A stretch of 64,000 nucleotides of DNA from Microvirga vignae (GCF_001017175.1 NZ_LCYG01000003.1:42110-106109); one strand, 5' to 3'; counted from the first letter of the stretch, positions 20,371 through 31,073 are shown. A program made the numbers and translations. The notes: generated from the letters alone by a model not told the origin.

Positions 20371-20451
20371 TGATATCTCCCTCTCCGGCGCAAATCGGGT
20401 GTTCCCGACTTGCGTCCTCAAAGGCGGATCTCGGCGGGGGAGAAATACAGC

Positions 20452-21342
20452 TCACATGAAGAGACTGCGGTTGGCCTTCACCCGGTCGAGCATGAAGGCG
20501 TGAACCTCGGCAATGCGGTGGAGGCTGCGCACCTCGGCATGGGTGACGATCCAGTAGGTGCGGGTGAAGGAGATCTCCGGCAGCACCACCTTCAGCTCCG
20601 GATATTGCCGGGCGGCGTAATCGTGAATGATCCCGATGCCGACCCCTGCCCGCACGGCTTCGAGCTGCGCCACCACGCTGGCGCATTCGTAGCGTCGGGG
20701 ACCGTATTTCTCGAGACCGGAGAAATATTCCAGCGCCGGGCTGTAGATGAGATCCGCCACATAGGTGACGAGCAACCGGCCAGACAGATCCTCCGGTATG
20801 GCGGGGATCCCGTGCCGCTCGACATAGCCTTTCGAGGCGTACATCCGCAGCCGGTAATCGGTGAGCTTGCGCGAGACGAGGCGGCCCTCGGTCGGCTGCT
20901 CGACGGTGACCGCGATGTCCGCCTCGCGCTTGGAGAGCGAGAAAGTGCGCGGCAAGGCGACGAGCTGGATCGTGAGATCCGGATGCCGCTCGGCCAGCGC
21001 GCCGAGCTCCGCCGCCAGGAAGTAGGTGCCGAGTCCGTCCGGCGCGCCGACGCGCACGGTGCCGGACAGCGCAAGATCGGAGCCGCCCACTTCGCTCGCG
21101 ACCGCCAGGGCCTGGCTTTCCATGCTCTCGGCTTTCGCCAGCAGACGCTCGCCCTGCTCGGTGAGGGTGTAGCCTTGCGGCTTTCGCTCGAAGAGCTTGG
21201 CCTTCAGGGCGTTTTCAAGGGACGAGATGCGGCGGGAAACCGTGGTATGATCCGCTTCCAGACGGCGGGCGGCGAGCGTCAGCCGGCCCGCTCTGGCAAC
21301 AGCGAGGAAAAAGCGAAGATCGTCCCAATCGAAAGCGCTCAT
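20452..21342 (-). CDS. LysR family transcriptional regulator
   Basis: A 296-residue regulator: an N-terminal winged helix (D-D-L-R-F-F-L-A-V-A-R-A-G, then H-T-T-V-S-R-R-I-S-S-L-E as recognition helix) and a C-terminal type 2 periplasmic-binding-like effector domain. Divergent from the mmsA gene with a 114-base shared control region, so it probably regulates the valine-degradation genes and itself. Regulator next to an mmsA-type gene is a common arrangement in alphaproteobacteria; the effector is unknown. Confidence 0.83.
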   Translation of the reverse strand: MSAFDWDDLRFFLAVARAGRLTLAARRLEADHTTVSRRISSLENALKAKLFERKPQGYTLTEQGERLLAKAESMESQALAVASEVGGSDLALSGTVRVGAPDGLGTYFLAAELGALAERHPDLTIQLVALPRTFSLSKREADIAVTVEQPTEGRLVSRKLTDYRLRMYASKGYVERHGIPAIPEDLSGRLLVTYVADLIYSPALEYFSGLEKYGPRRYECASVVAQLEAVRAGVGIGIIHDYAARQYPELKVVLPEISFTRTYWIVTHAEVRSLHRIAEVHAFMLDRVKANRSLFM

Positions 21343-21456
21343 GCCGACGGTTTAGCATATTGGGATTTTTGCACAACGCAGCCTCACCTTCGCCCATAGT
21401 CGTGCAGTTTCGACAATGCTAGAACAGGGCACCTAAAATTTCAGGAGAGAAACGCC

Positions 21457-22953
<1,497 letters not shown>

Positions 22954-22964
22954 GAGCACTCATG

Positions 22965-22998
22965 ATGGCCGGGACTCAGCTCCCGGCCATTTTGTTTA
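22965..22998 (+). terminator. intrinsic terminator after mmsA
   Basis: Perfect arms ATGGCCGGGA / TCCCGGCCAT with a 6-base loop and a following TTTTGTTT tail, so mmsA can be transcribed apart from the downstream acyl-CoA dehydrogenase operon. Confidence 0.85.
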
Positions 22999-23000
22999 TG

Positions 23001-23052
23001 GGCGCATCTTTTCGGCAGCGACCTAAGACCACTTCGCCGAAAGATGCTCTAG
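23001..23052. repeat. CTAG-edged palindrome, type R3
   Basis: GCGCATCTTTTCGGCAGCG ... CCACTTCGCCGAAAGATGCTCTAG. The same element, better preserved, lies at 31227-31278 and 51063-51112. Confidence 0.7.
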
Positions 23053-23101
23053 ATCCAAAGTCGGGGTGCACGAGGCGCCCCTCTCATGCCGATTTAGAGC
23101 C

Positions 23102-24253
23102 ATGACACAGTTCTCTTTGACCGAAGACCAAATCGCCGTCCGCGACATGGCCCTTGCCTTCGCAGCGGACAATCTTGCTCCCCATGCTCTCGAATGGGAC
23201 GAGAAGAAGCATTTTCCCGTCGATGTCCTGCGCGAAGCAGCGAGCCTCGGCATGGCCGCGATCTACACCCGCGACGATGTCGGCGGATCGGGCATGACGC
23301 GGCTGGATGCTGCGCTCATCTTCGAGGCGCTCGCCACCGGCTGTCCCGCCATCTCGGCGTTTCTCTCCATCCACAACATGGTCGCGTGGATGATCGACCG
23401 CTACGGATCGGAGGAGCAGCGCCAGCGTTTTCTACCCTCTCTCTGCACGATGGAAACCATCGGCAGCTATTGCCTCACCGAGCCGGGCTCGGGCTCCGAT
23501 GCGGCGGCGCTGAAGACCCGCGCCGTGCGTGATGGCGACCACTACATCGTCAACGGCGTGAAGCAGTTCATCTCGGGCGCCGGCACCTCCGACATCTACG
23601 TGACCATGGTGCGCACGGGCGAGGAAGGCCCCTCCGGCATCTCGACCCTCGTGATCGACAAGAACATGCCCGGCGTCTCCTTCGGCGCGCAGGAAAAGAA
23701 GATGGGCTGGAATGCGCAGCCCACCGCCGCCGTGATTTTCGAGGACGTGCGCGTGCCAGTCGCGAACCGACTGTCGGATGAAGGCATGGGCTTCAAGATC
23801 GCCATGTCGGGCCTCGATGGCGGGCGCCTCAATATCGGCGCGTGCTCCCTCGGCGGAGCTCAGGCCGCTCTCGACAAGGCGCTGGCCTACGCGAACGACC
23901 GCAAGGCCTTCGGCAAGCGCATCGCCGATTTCCAGGCGCTGCAGTTCAAGCTCGCCGATATGGCGACAGAACTCGAAGCGGCACGCACCTTCCTGTGGCG
24001 CGCGGCCTCCGCGCTCGACGCCAAGGCGCTCGATGCCACGAAGCTGTGCGCGATGGCCAAGCGCATGGCGACGGACACGGGCTTCGAGGTGGCGAATGCC
24101 GCGCTGCAGCTCCATGGCGGCTACGGCTATCTTGCCGATTATGGCGTCGAGAAGATCGTGCGCGATCTGCGCGTGCATCAGATTCTCGAAGGCACCAACG
24201 AGATCATGCGGCTCATCGTGGCACGCGATCTGGTGGGGCGTGGCAATCGATGA
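23102..24253 (+). CDS. acyl-CoA dehydrogenase, probable isobutyryl-CoA dehydrogenase
   Basis: A 383-residue FAD enzyme with the three-domain acyl-CoA dehydrogenase fold. Visible are the FAD segment Y-C-L-T-E-P-G-S-G-S-D near 130, the K-K-M-G-W-N-A-Q-P-T segment seen in isobutyryl-CoA dehydrogenases, and the catalytic-loop E-G-T-N-E-I near 363. It introduces the double bond in the branched-chain acyl-CoA of valine catabolism. An upstream in-frame ATG (23066) lies in a repeat-derived region, so 23102 is preferred. Its TGA overlaps the ATG of the next membrane gene. Confidence 0.85.
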   Translation: MTQFSLTEDQIAVRDMALAFAADNLAPHALEWDEKKHFPVDVLREAASLGMAAIYTRDDVGGSGMTRLDAALIFEALATGCPAISAFLSIHNMVAWMIDRYGSEEQRQRFLPSLCTMETIGSYCLTEPGSGSDAAALKTRAVRDGDHYIVNGVKQFISGAGTSDIYVTMVRTGEEGPSGISTLVIDKNMPGVSFGAQEKKMGWNAQPTAAVIFEDVRVPVANRLSDEGMGFKIAMSGLDGGRLNIGACSLGGAQAALDKALAYANDRKAFGKRIADFQALQFKLADMATELEAARTFLWRAASALDAKALDATKLCAMAKRMATDTGFEVANAALQLHGGYGYLADYGVEKIVRDLRVHQILEGTNEIMRLIVARDLVGRGNR

Positions 24254-24621
24254 CCTGGAGAGCGATCGGCCTCGGCTTTTCCATCGCCGCGGCAATCTTT
24301 GCTCTTTTCCTGCTTGCAGGACCCTGGTTCTTCCTGGAGGGACGCAGGCCCTTCCAGATCAACTTCGTTGCAGGAGCAGCATTCGGCTTGGCTTTCGGCC
24401 TGTCGATTCCCCGCATCCTGAACGTACCCGCCCAGAAGGCGGTCAGCGCCATGGCGCTGACCGCCGTTCCGGGCATGCTGATCATGGCTGCCGTCGGCTC
24501 GCACTTCGCCGTGTTCTTTCCTAGCCTCGCCCCTTCCCTCGACAAGGTGTTCGGCTCCCTCATGCTCTGGTTCTACGGCTTCGGCTTGGCCGGCGCGCTC
24601 TGGAGGGCCCATAGGCCATGA
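24250..24621 (+). CDS. small membrane protein of unknown function
   Basis: A 123-residue protein with about four hydrophobic segments (from residues 5, 35, 65 and 100) and no recognised catalytic motif. It resembles DUF5367-like small membrane proteins in size and layout, a weak comparison. Its ATG overlaps the stop of the acyl-CoA dehydrogenase (ATGA), and its own stop overlaps the next ORF by 4 bases, so it is embedded in the valine operon. Confidence 0.7.
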   Translation: MTWRAIGLGFSIAAAIFALFLLAGPWFFLEGRRPFQINFVAGAAFGLAFGLSIPRILNVPAQKAVSAMALTAVPGMLIMAAVGSHFAVFFPSLAPSLDKVFGSLMLWFYGFGLAGALWRAHRP

Positions 24622-25052
24622 GAGATTCCGGCGGCACACGAGGACTTTCGAACGGCGCGCCGGGCGCCTGGCTCGTGCGCATCTTAAGCCTTGCGTTCAT
24701 CGGCTTAGGACTGCTCTTTCTTCTTGCGCCGCCCGCCGGTTCTGCTCTTTTCGGGCTTCCTGCGCCCGATGGCGGGAGCTTCGGCTATCTCCCCGCCATC
24801 GGACTGCGCGACCTCGCCTTCGGGCTCTATCTGCTGATCCTGTCCTTCACGGCCACGCCGCGCATTCTCGGCCTGATCTTTGCCGCGACGCTCGTGATCC
24901 CGATCGGCGATCTCATCATCGTCGCCGCCGTGCGTGGATCGGACGCCATCCTCAATCTGCTGCTGCATGGAGTAAGCGCCGCCGTGATGGCGGCGGGCTC
25001 CATCTGGCTCTTGAAATCATCGACACACGACAAAACGGGAGGAAACACATGA
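24618..25052 (+). CDS. DUF4267-like membrane protein
   Basis: A 144-residue protein with four predicted helices. The G-L-P-A-P-D-G-G-S-F-G-Y-L-P-A-I-G-L-R-D-L-A segment, a G-x-R-D after the first helix, is typical of DUF4267 proteins. Function unknown. Overlaps both neighbours by 4 bases (ATGA at each end), so it is translationally coupled to the 3-hydroxyisobutyrate dehydrogenase that follows. Confidence 0.72.
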   Translation: MRDSGGTRGLSNGAPGAWLVRILSLAFIGLGLLFLLAPPAGSALFGLPAPDGGSFGYLPAIGLRDLAFGLYLLILSFTATPRILGLIFAATLVIPIGDLIIVAAVRGSDAILNLLLHGVSAAVMAAGSIWLLKSSTHDKTGGNT

Positions 25053-25939
25053 CCAACATCGCCTTCATCGGCCTCGGCAATATGGGCGGACCCATGGCCG
25101 CCAATCTCGTCAAGGCAGGTCATGCCGTCACCGGCTTCGATCTGTCGCCCGCGTCCTGCGACCAGGCACGCTCGGATGGCGTGAGCATCGCCGGCTCAGC
25201 GCCGGATGCGGTGCGCGATGCGGAGGTCGTGATCACCATGCTGCCCGCCGGCAAGCATGTCCTCTCGGTCTGGACCGACATCCTGCCCTCCATCAAGGAA
25301 GGTGCGCTTGTCGTCGACTGCTCCACCATCGACGTGGAAAGCGCCCGCAAGGCGCATGTCATGGCGCGCGAGCAGGAGCGCAACCTCATGAGTCTCGACG
25401 CGCCCGTTTCCGGAGGCGTCGGCGGCGCGAAGGGTGCGACGCTCACCTTCATGGCGGGCGGTACGAAAGAAGCCTTCGATTGCGCCGAGCCCATTCTGTC
25501 CAAGATGGGCAGACGAGTTGTCCATTGCGGCGAAGCAGGCGCGGGTCAGGCGGCGAAGATCTGCAACAACATGATCCTCGGCATTTCGATGATCGGTGTG
25601 GCGGAGGCCTTCGTGCTCGGCGAGAAGCTCGGGCTCTCGCATCAAGCCCTGTTCGATGTGGCCTCGACCTCCTCGGGGATGTGCTGGGCTCTGATGAACC
25701 ATTGCCCGGTCCCCGATCTGGTGCCGACCTCTGCCGCCAACAATGGCTACAGGCCCGGCTTCGCAGCGGCCCTGATGCTGAAGGACCTGAAGCTCGCGCA
25801 GGAGGCGGCTCTCGCGTCCGGGGCGTCAACGCCGCTCGGCGCAGAAGCCGCCCAGCTCTTCGGTCTGTTCGCCGGAGCCGGCCACGAGGGTGATGATTAC
25901 AGCGGCATCATCAACTTCCTGCGCGGGCAGAAGGGGTGA
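25049..25939 (+). CDS. mmsB: 3-hydroxyisobutyrate dehydrogenase
   Basis: A 296-residue beta-hydroxyacid dehydrogenase that oxidises 3-hydroxyisobutyrate to methylmalonate semialdehyde, the substrate of MmsA upstream. The NAD motif G-L-G-N-M-G is at 8-13, the substrate motif D-A-P-V-S-G-G near 117-123, and the catalytic Lys in A-K-I-C-N-N near 170. GGGAGG precedes ATG. Last gene of the overlapping run; no terminator is obvious before the repeat that follows. Confidence 0.92.
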   Translation: MTNIAFIGLGNMGGPMAANLVKAGHAVTGFDLSPASCDQARSDGVSIAGSAPDAVRDAEVVITMLPAGKHVLSVWTDILPSIKEGALVVDCSTIDVESARKAHVMAREQERNLMSLDAPVSGGVGGAKGATLTFMAGGTKEAFDCAEPILSKMGRRVVHCGEAGAGQAAKICNNMILGISMIGVAEAFVLGEKLGLSHQALFDVASTSSGMCWALMNHCPVPDLVPTSAANNGYRPGFAAALMLKDLKLAQEAALASGASTPLGAEAAQLFGLFAGAGHEGDDYSGIINFLRGQKG

Positions 25940-25955
25940 CGGGTGTCCCCCTCGT

Positions 25956-26083
25956 CATGGCCGCCCCCGGACTCGATCCGGGGATCAGTCCCGGCCCTCT
26001 CTTTCCTGAGAGGCGCTGCGCCTCCCGCCATCGGGATCACCGGCACAAGGCCGGTGATGACGAGAAGGCCGGTGATGACGAGA
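25956..26083. repeat. dispersed repeat type R5, copy 3
   Basis: CCCCGGACTCGATCCGGGG and two tandem copies of AAGGCCGGTGATGACGAGA. The rest of the 25940-26257 gap shows no gene. Confidence 0.7.
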
Positions 26084-26257
26084 GAGACTCGAGCCATTTG
26101 CTTCTCAAGTCCTGGCGGACTGAATGCCATGGACGTTATGTCGCTGGTGAGGGACAGCAAAGGTTCGGGATGTGTTGCATCGCACCTACAGCTTTTGGGT
26201 CCTGCATCCATTAGCTTAACCATTCCCTGATCGCTCAACCGACGGTTGCTCGCCTGC

Positions 26258-27469
26258 ATGGTCCGTTCCGCCCTTCCTACGGCCGATCCCTCCACCGACG
26301 CCGCCGCCCTGCTGCGGCGCCTTGGCTTTGCGCTTCTCTTTTTCGCCATTCCTCTGGCTGCCCTCTTCACGCGTCGCGCCCTCGTGGTGATGGCTCCCCT
26401 GGCCGTCGCCCTCATCGTCCTCGCGGCCTTTCTCGACGGCACGGCAAGGAACCCATGGCAGAGAGCCCTTAGCTTCGTGACCTCGCGGGCTGGGCTCGCC
26501 GGGCTCGTTCTGGTGCTTTGGGCTGGCCTCTCCCTGGTCTGGACCCCCTTCCTGCCCCAGGCTTCCGAGCGGCTCCTCAATATTGTCGCCATGGGTCTGA
26601 TGGCCCTGGCGGGATATCTGGCCCTGCCGGAACGGATGCGCTCGGCCAATCTCTACCTGCTCCCCCTCGGCGTCGGCCTTGCCGCTCTGATCGCTATCGC
26701 GATGCTCTTCCGGGAAGGTGGGAACCTCGATCCCGACGGGACCGGCGTGGAGCGCGGCATCGTCATGCTCGTCCTGTTGCTCTGGCCCGCCGTGACCTGG
26801 CTCCATTCCCGCGGACGCAACCTCGAGGCCGTGACCCTCGCCCTAGCGGCGGCGGTGAGCGCCTTCCTGACAATGGATGAACTGCCGCTCATCGGCCTTA
26901 CCGCTGGTGCGGTCGCCTTTGCCCTGACGGCGATGAGCCCGAGAACCGGCACCAGCCTGATCGGCCTCCTCATGGCAGGCCTCCTGATTGCCGCTCCGGC
27001 CCTGCCCTTTCTTCTGAAGCCTGTTGCCGGGGGTATCCTCGGATCCACCTCCCTCGCCGTGGCCAGTCTCGAGGCATGGCAGGCGCTCATCCTCAAGGAA
27101 CCCTTGCGCCTTCTGACCGGCCATGGCCTGGAGACAGCCTGGCGCGGGCGCCTGTTCGGCCTCGTGCCTCCTGCAGCCCCTTTCAGCCTGCTGTTCGATA
27201 TCTGGTACGAACTTGGCGTTGTCGGGGCCGTCTCCGGCGCCGTCCTGCTCTCTCAGGCGGCTTTCAATGCAGGAGGAGACCGCCCGATCCTCGGCCCGGG
27301 AATCATGGCGTCCTTTGCCTCGGCCTTCGCCTTCGGCGCCTGCGGCATCGGCACCGCCCAGGTCTGGTGGTTCACGGCACTCGTCGTTCTGGTCCTGGTC
27401 TTCGTGGCGGTCGAGCGCGGACAATTCCGCACGAAGCGACCGAAAGCCATCCTGCGCCGTCTGCGCTGA
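26258..27469 (+). CDS. polytopic membrane protein, O-antigen-ligase-like
   Basis: A 403-residue protein with about ten to twelve hydrophobic segments, an L-S-L-V-W-T-P start to the second quarter and a long loop before the last helices. This is the layout of WaaL/Wzy-type O-antigen ligases and polymerases (L-x-W-x-P motif, G-H-G-L-E in the large loop). It would attach or polymerise surface polysaccharide at the periplasmic face. No other polysaccharide gene is nearby, so the assignment rests on topology. A TTG start at 26246 is possible; ATG 26258 is used. Confidence 0.6.
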   Translation: MVRSALPTADPSTDAAALLRRLGFALLFFAIPLAALFTRRALVVMAPLAVALIVLAAFLDGTARNPWQRALSFVTSRAGLAGLVLVLWAGLSLVWTPFLPQASERLLNIVAMGLMALAGYLALPERMRSANLYLLPLGVGLAALIAIAMLFREGGNLDPDGTGVERGIVMLVLLLWPAVTWLHSRGRNLEAVTLALAAAVSAFLTMDELPLIGLTAGAVAFALTAMSPRTGTSLIGLLMAGLLIAAPALPFLLKPVAGGILGSTSLAVASLEAWQALILKEPLRLLTGHGLETAWRGRLFGLVPPAAPFSLLFDIWYELGVVGAVSGAVLLSQAAFNAGGDRPILGPGIMASFASAFAFGACGIGTAQVWWFTALVVLVLVFVAVERGQFRTKRPKAILRRLR

Positions 27470-27555
27470 AACAGAGCGCACCCTCGTCAAGGATTGACCG
27501 GCGCCCCCTGCCTCTGGTTCGCTGGCAACTTGCTGATTCATGCAAAGGATGTCCC

Positions 27556-28725
27556 ATGCCCATCATCAACCGCGTTGCCGATCTGGCCGACGAGATCACG
27601 GCCTGGCGCCGGGATTTCCACGAGAATCCCGAGCTCGAATACGACGTGCATCGCACCGCCGGGATCGTGGCCGAGAAGCTGAAGAGCTTCGGCTGCGACG
27701 AGGTGGCGACCGGCATCGGCCGCACGGGCGTGGTCGGCGTCATCAGGGGACGTGTCAATTCATCCGGCAAGGTGATCGGCCTTCGCGCGGACATGGACGC
27801 GCTGCCGATCATGGAAGCCACCGACCTGCCCTACAAATCGAAGGCGCCGGGCAAGATGCATGCCTGCGGCCATGACGGCCACACGGCGATGCTGCTGGGA
27901 GCGGCGAAGTATCTGTCTGAGACGCGCAATTTCGACGGCACGGCGGTCGTGATCTTCCAGCCGGCGGAAGAAGGCGGCGGTGGCGGCGACGCCATGGTGA
28001 AGGATGGCCTCATGGAGCGCTTCGGCATCCAGGAGGTCTACGGCATGCACAATTGGCCGGGCGTGCCTGTCGGCCATTTCGCCATGCGCACGGGCCCCAC
28101 CATGGCGGCGGCCGATCGCTTCACGATCACCATCGAAGGCAAGGGCGGCCATGCGGCCTACCCGCACAAAGGCATCGATCCCATCGTCACGGCGGCGCAT
28201 GTGATCACCGCCTTGCAGTCTGTCGCCTCGCGCGGCGTCGATCCGCTGGAATCGGTGGTCGTCTCCGTCTGCACCATCAAGGCAGGCGACACCTTCAACG
28301 TGATCCCGCAGACGGCAACGCTGCTCGGCACCGTGCGCACGCTCTCGCCCACCATTCGCGAACTCGCCGAAACGCGCATCCGCACCATCGTCGAGAGCAC
28401 CTGTGCGGCTTTCGGCGCGACGGCGACCATCCAGTACAACCGCGGGTACCCGGTGACGGTGAACGATGCGGAGAAAACCGAGTTCGTCGCTTCCGTTGCG
28501 AAAGCCGTCGCGGGCGAGAGCGCGGTGGAGACGAACTTCCCGCCCGAGATGGGCGCGGAGGATTTCTCCTACATGCTGGAGAAGCGCCCCGGCGCCTACA
28601 TCTTTGTCGGCAACGGCGATACGGCAGGCGTGCATCACCCGGCCTACGACTTCAACGATGCCGCCACGCCCTATGGCGTGTCGCTCTGGGCGAAGATCAT
28701 CGAAACCGGAATGCCGGCTCGCTAG
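27556..28725 (+). CDS. M20 family amidohydrolase (hippurate hydrolase-like)
   Basis: A 389-residue metalloamidase. Metal ligands: H-A-C-G-H-D-G-H near 102-109 with the bridging Cys, P-A-E-E-G-G near 136, H-N-W near 161, and a C-terminal H-H-P-A-Y-D-F. Such enzymes remove acyl groups from amino acids (hippurate, N-acetyl or indole conjugates). The substrate is not fixed by sequence. AAAGGA lies just before ATG 27556. The TAG stop joins the palindrome that follows. Confidence 0.85.
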   Translation: MPIINRVADLADEITAWRRDFHENPELEYDVHRTAGIVAEKLKSFGCDEVATGIGRTGVVGVIRGRVNSSGKVIGLRADMDALPIMEATDLPYKSKAPGKMHACGHDGHTAMLLGAAKYLSETRNFDGTAVVIFQPAEEGGGGGDAMVKDGLMERFGIQEVYGMHNWPGVPVGHFAMRTGPTMAAADRFTITIEGKGGHAAYPHKGIDPIVTAAHVITALQSVASRGVDPLESVVVSVCTIKAGDTFNVIPQTATLLGTVRTLSPTIRELAETRIRTIVESTCAAFGATATIQYNRGYPVTVNDAEKTEFVASVAKAVAGESAVETNFPPEMGAEDFSYMLEKRPGAYIFVGNGDTAGVHHPAYDFNDAATPYGVSLWAKIIETGMPAR

Positions 28726-28776
28726 AGCCTCGGCTCATCACTAGAGCTGATTCCATGCCAATGGAATCAGCTCTAG
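28723..28776. repeat. CTAG-edged palindrome, type R4
   Basis: A perfect palindrome, CTAGAGCTGATTCCAT (28741-28756) / ATGGAATCAGCTCTAG (28761-28776) with a 4-base loop, preceded by a stub TAGAGCCTCGG. The two edges give the TAG stops of the convergent M20 hydrolase and RibA genes. It may also act as a bidirectional terminator. Confidence 0.8.
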
Positions 28777-29888
28777 TCCTTGTTGGAGCAGGCGAGCAGC
28801 CCCTCCAGGTCGATATAGTGGCCCGCGCGATCCCGCTTGGCGGCGAGATAGCTCACGTTCTCCGCCGTCGGGCGCCCCAACACGCGGTGGTCGGAGATCA
28901 CCTCAAGACCAGATTCCGAAAGCGCCCGGATCTTCTCCGGATTGTTGGTCATGAGACGCACTGCGCTCACGCCGAGTTTCTTCAGCATCACGGCGGCGAA
29001 ATCGAAACGGCGCTGATCCGCCTCGAATCCCAAGACCTCATCGGCCTCGTAGGTGTCGTAGCCTTGTGACTGGAGCTTATAGGCGCGGATCTTGTTGGCG
29101 ATGCCGTTCCCGCGTCCTTCCTGATCGAGGTAGAGCAGGATGCCGCCCTCGTTGTTCGCCATGAACCGCACGGTCTCGCGCAGCTGGTCGCCGCAATCGC
29201 ATTTGAGGCTGCCGAAGAGATCGCCCGTGAGACAGGCGGAATGGAGCCGCACGGTCACGGGCTTGGAGAGATCCGGCCTACCGACGATGATCGCCACCTG
29301 ATCGCGCAATCCCTCGCCTCCGCGGAACACCACGAACTCGCTGGTGGGCGCACCTTCGAGCGGCACCGGCGCGCGGCTGACGAGGGAGAGATCCGCCGCC
29401 TTGGCACGGCGATAATCGCGAATGGCTGTCCCTGAGACGCGCACCAGGGAGGGATCGATTTCGATACCGTCGGACAGAGGCACCACGATCACGGCGGGCA
29501 GAACCAGGGAGAGGCGGGCGAGCTCCAGCGCCTCCTCGCCCAGGCCGCAGGCTGGCCGGACCGGCGCGTCGATGCGGCTATCGAGCTTGAGGGCCAGAGC
29601 TTCGATCCGCTCCCGCTCCACGACCGGCAGAGCCACACGTCCGGGCACGTCCCGGTCGAGCCCCAGACGGCGCAGGCGTGCGGCCGGCAGCACGAGATGG
29701 GCACGGCCGCCGGCCACGGCCTCGATCTCGGCGGTCCTGGCCTCGTCCAGATCCTCGACGCCGACCACGAGGGCGCTGCCCTCGGCCCCATCGACCACGA
29801 CGGGACGGGCGCTGCGGAACTCCATGATCGCCCGCTCGACCGAGGTCGTGGCGGGATTGTCGGACAGGCTTAAAGTGAGGCGCATCAT
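28773..29888 (-). CDS. ribA: GTP cyclohydrolase II with long N-terminal extension
   Basis: About 371 residues against roughly 200 for E. coli RibA. The C-terminal half is a full GTP cyclohydrolase II, the first step of riboflavin synthesis. It has the zinc cysteines in S-A-C-L-T-G-D-L-F-G-S-L-K-C-D-C-G and the D-Q-E-G-R-G-N-G catalytic segment. The first ~190 residues begin V-E-R-A-I-M-E-F-R-S-A-R-P-V-V-V, like the start of dihydroxybutanone phosphate synthase, but lack its acidic D-D-E-D-R-E-N-E-G motif, so the domain is probably inactive. ATG 29888 or 29885 could start it. No FMN riboswitch was seen upstream. Confidence 0.85.
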   Translation of the reverse strand: MMRLTLSLSDNPATTSVERAIMEFRSARPVVVDGAEGSALVVGVEDLDEARTAEIEAVAGGRAHLVLPAARLRRLGLDRDVPGRVALPVVERERIEALALKLDSRIDAPVRPACGLGEEALELARLSLVLPAVIVVPLSDGIEIDPSLVRVSGTAIRDYRRAKAADLSLVSRAPVPLEGAPTSEFVVFRGGEGLRDQVAIIVGRPDLSKPVTVRLHSACLTGDLFGSLKCDCGDQLRETVRFMANNEGGILLYLDQEGRGNGIANKIRAYKLQSQGYDTYEADEVLGFEADQRRFDFAAVMLKKLGVSAVRLMTNNPEKIRALSESGLEVISDHRVLGRPTAENVSYLAAKRDRAGHYIDLEGLLACSNKD

Positions 29889-30116
29889 CGATGAACTCAG
29901 GGAAAGGCCCTTTTCGTGATGGAGATTTTGGGCACCTGGCTGCTTAAAGCCAAGCTTGCCGCTTGGAGGCACCTTATCACAGGCGGGCCTGGAACCCTAA
30001 TCCTGGAGACGGGATGGCTGCCATGCCGTATCAACAGGCCCGCTCGACGGGGCCACTCAGCCGAGCTATCTGTGCCGTTCGATACGGCTCAGACAGTTTT
30101 CTCAGAGATGGTTTTG

Positions 30117-31073
30117 ATGGCCCGCACGCTCCTCCCCCGGTTTCTCGCTCTCGGTTTCTTTGGCCTCACCTCCCTGGCGCAGGCCGCCACCCTCGACGGC
30201 CTGGCCGTTCAGGTCACCAATACGAGCGAGCCGGTGCTCTGCGCCGAAAAGGACAATGTGGCCGTCAATTTCTCCTCTCCGCAAGTGAAGAGCTTCAGGA
30301 TCGAGGCGGTGCACCCGGCCTATATGGGCAGCCTTAAACAGGACCGCTGGGAGCCGGATTGGACGGCGTGCGAGGATATCTCGGAGGCGACCTCCACGAA
30401 GCCGCATCCGGTGATGCATACGCTCTTCGAGGACGATCAGGTTCGCATCATGGGCCTCTCCTTCAGCGAGTTCTGGCGCCCGAGCGACACCACGGTGACC
30501 ATCAGCGGCAAGGTTTCGCGCGACATCCACCTGCTGCAGCTTCTGAAGAAGCACAAAGACAAGGCGGAGGAGGTGATCGCCCTATATCCGGGAGACGGTT
30601 ATTGGCGCATCAAGCCGTTGCCGCCGCAGCATCTGGAATGGACGGCCTATGGCTCGTCCTTCATCGTCGGCCCCGTGGAGTTCGATCAGCGCCCGGTCGC
30701 CAACCTGAAGGATGTGGCTTTCGATCCAAAGACCATGAGCTTCACGCTCACCCTCGCCAAAGGCGGCAAGGCCCATGTGACGGTCGCCAATCTCAACGAG
30801 GAACGCATGACGCTCGACGTGAGCTTCGATCAGGCGGTCACCGGCGTACCTTTCGCCACGCTGCGCTCCATGTACGTGACGGAGTTCAACGCGGATGTGG
30901 CGCGCATCGCCGTGCGCGAGGAGAAGGTCCGCTCCTGGCGCGAGGAGATGATCATGAATTTCCGCGACGCCATGGCGACCGATGCGTGGATGGGACGGCT
31001 CGTGCCCTCCCGCCACAACACCAGCGCACCGGACATGATGTTCAACCGTTTCCGCGCGGAGCCGGCTCACTAG
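30117..31073 (+). CDS. secreted/periplasmic protein of unknown function
   Basis: A 318-residue protein beginning with a clear signal peptide (M-A-R-T-L-L-P-R, hydrophobic core, A-Q-A cleavage near residue 22). The mature part is mixed alpha/beta with one early Cys (L-C-A-E-K-D-N) and a second in T-A-C-E-D. No family is recognised. A longer frame reaches back to 29916, but the signal peptide fixes the start at 30117 (or ATG 30108). The TAG stop at 31071-31073 opens the next palindrome. Confidence 0.7.
   Translation: MARTLLPRFLALGFFGLTSLAQAATLDGLAVQVTNTSEPVLCAEKDNVAVNFSSPQVKSFRIEAVHPAYMGSLKQDRWEPDWTACEDISEATSTKPHPVMHTLFEDDQVRIMGLSFSEFWRPSDTTVTISGKVSRDIHLLQLLKKHKDKAEEVIALYPGDGYWRIKPLPPQHLEWTAYGSSFIVGPVEFDQRPVANLKDVAFDPKTMSFTLTLAKGGKAHVTVANLNEERMTLDVSFDQAVTGVPFATLRSMYVTEFNADVARIAVREEKVRSWREEMIMNFRDAMATDAWMGRLVPSRHNTSAPDMMFNRFRAEPAH

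Noticed and set aside
21343..21456. IolR-type operator before mmsA
   Set aside because: No GAA-N6-TTC palindrome could be found in the 114-base control region.
29889..30116. FMN riboswitch upstream of ribA
   Set aside because: No RFN-type conserved segments on the minus strand before the start.
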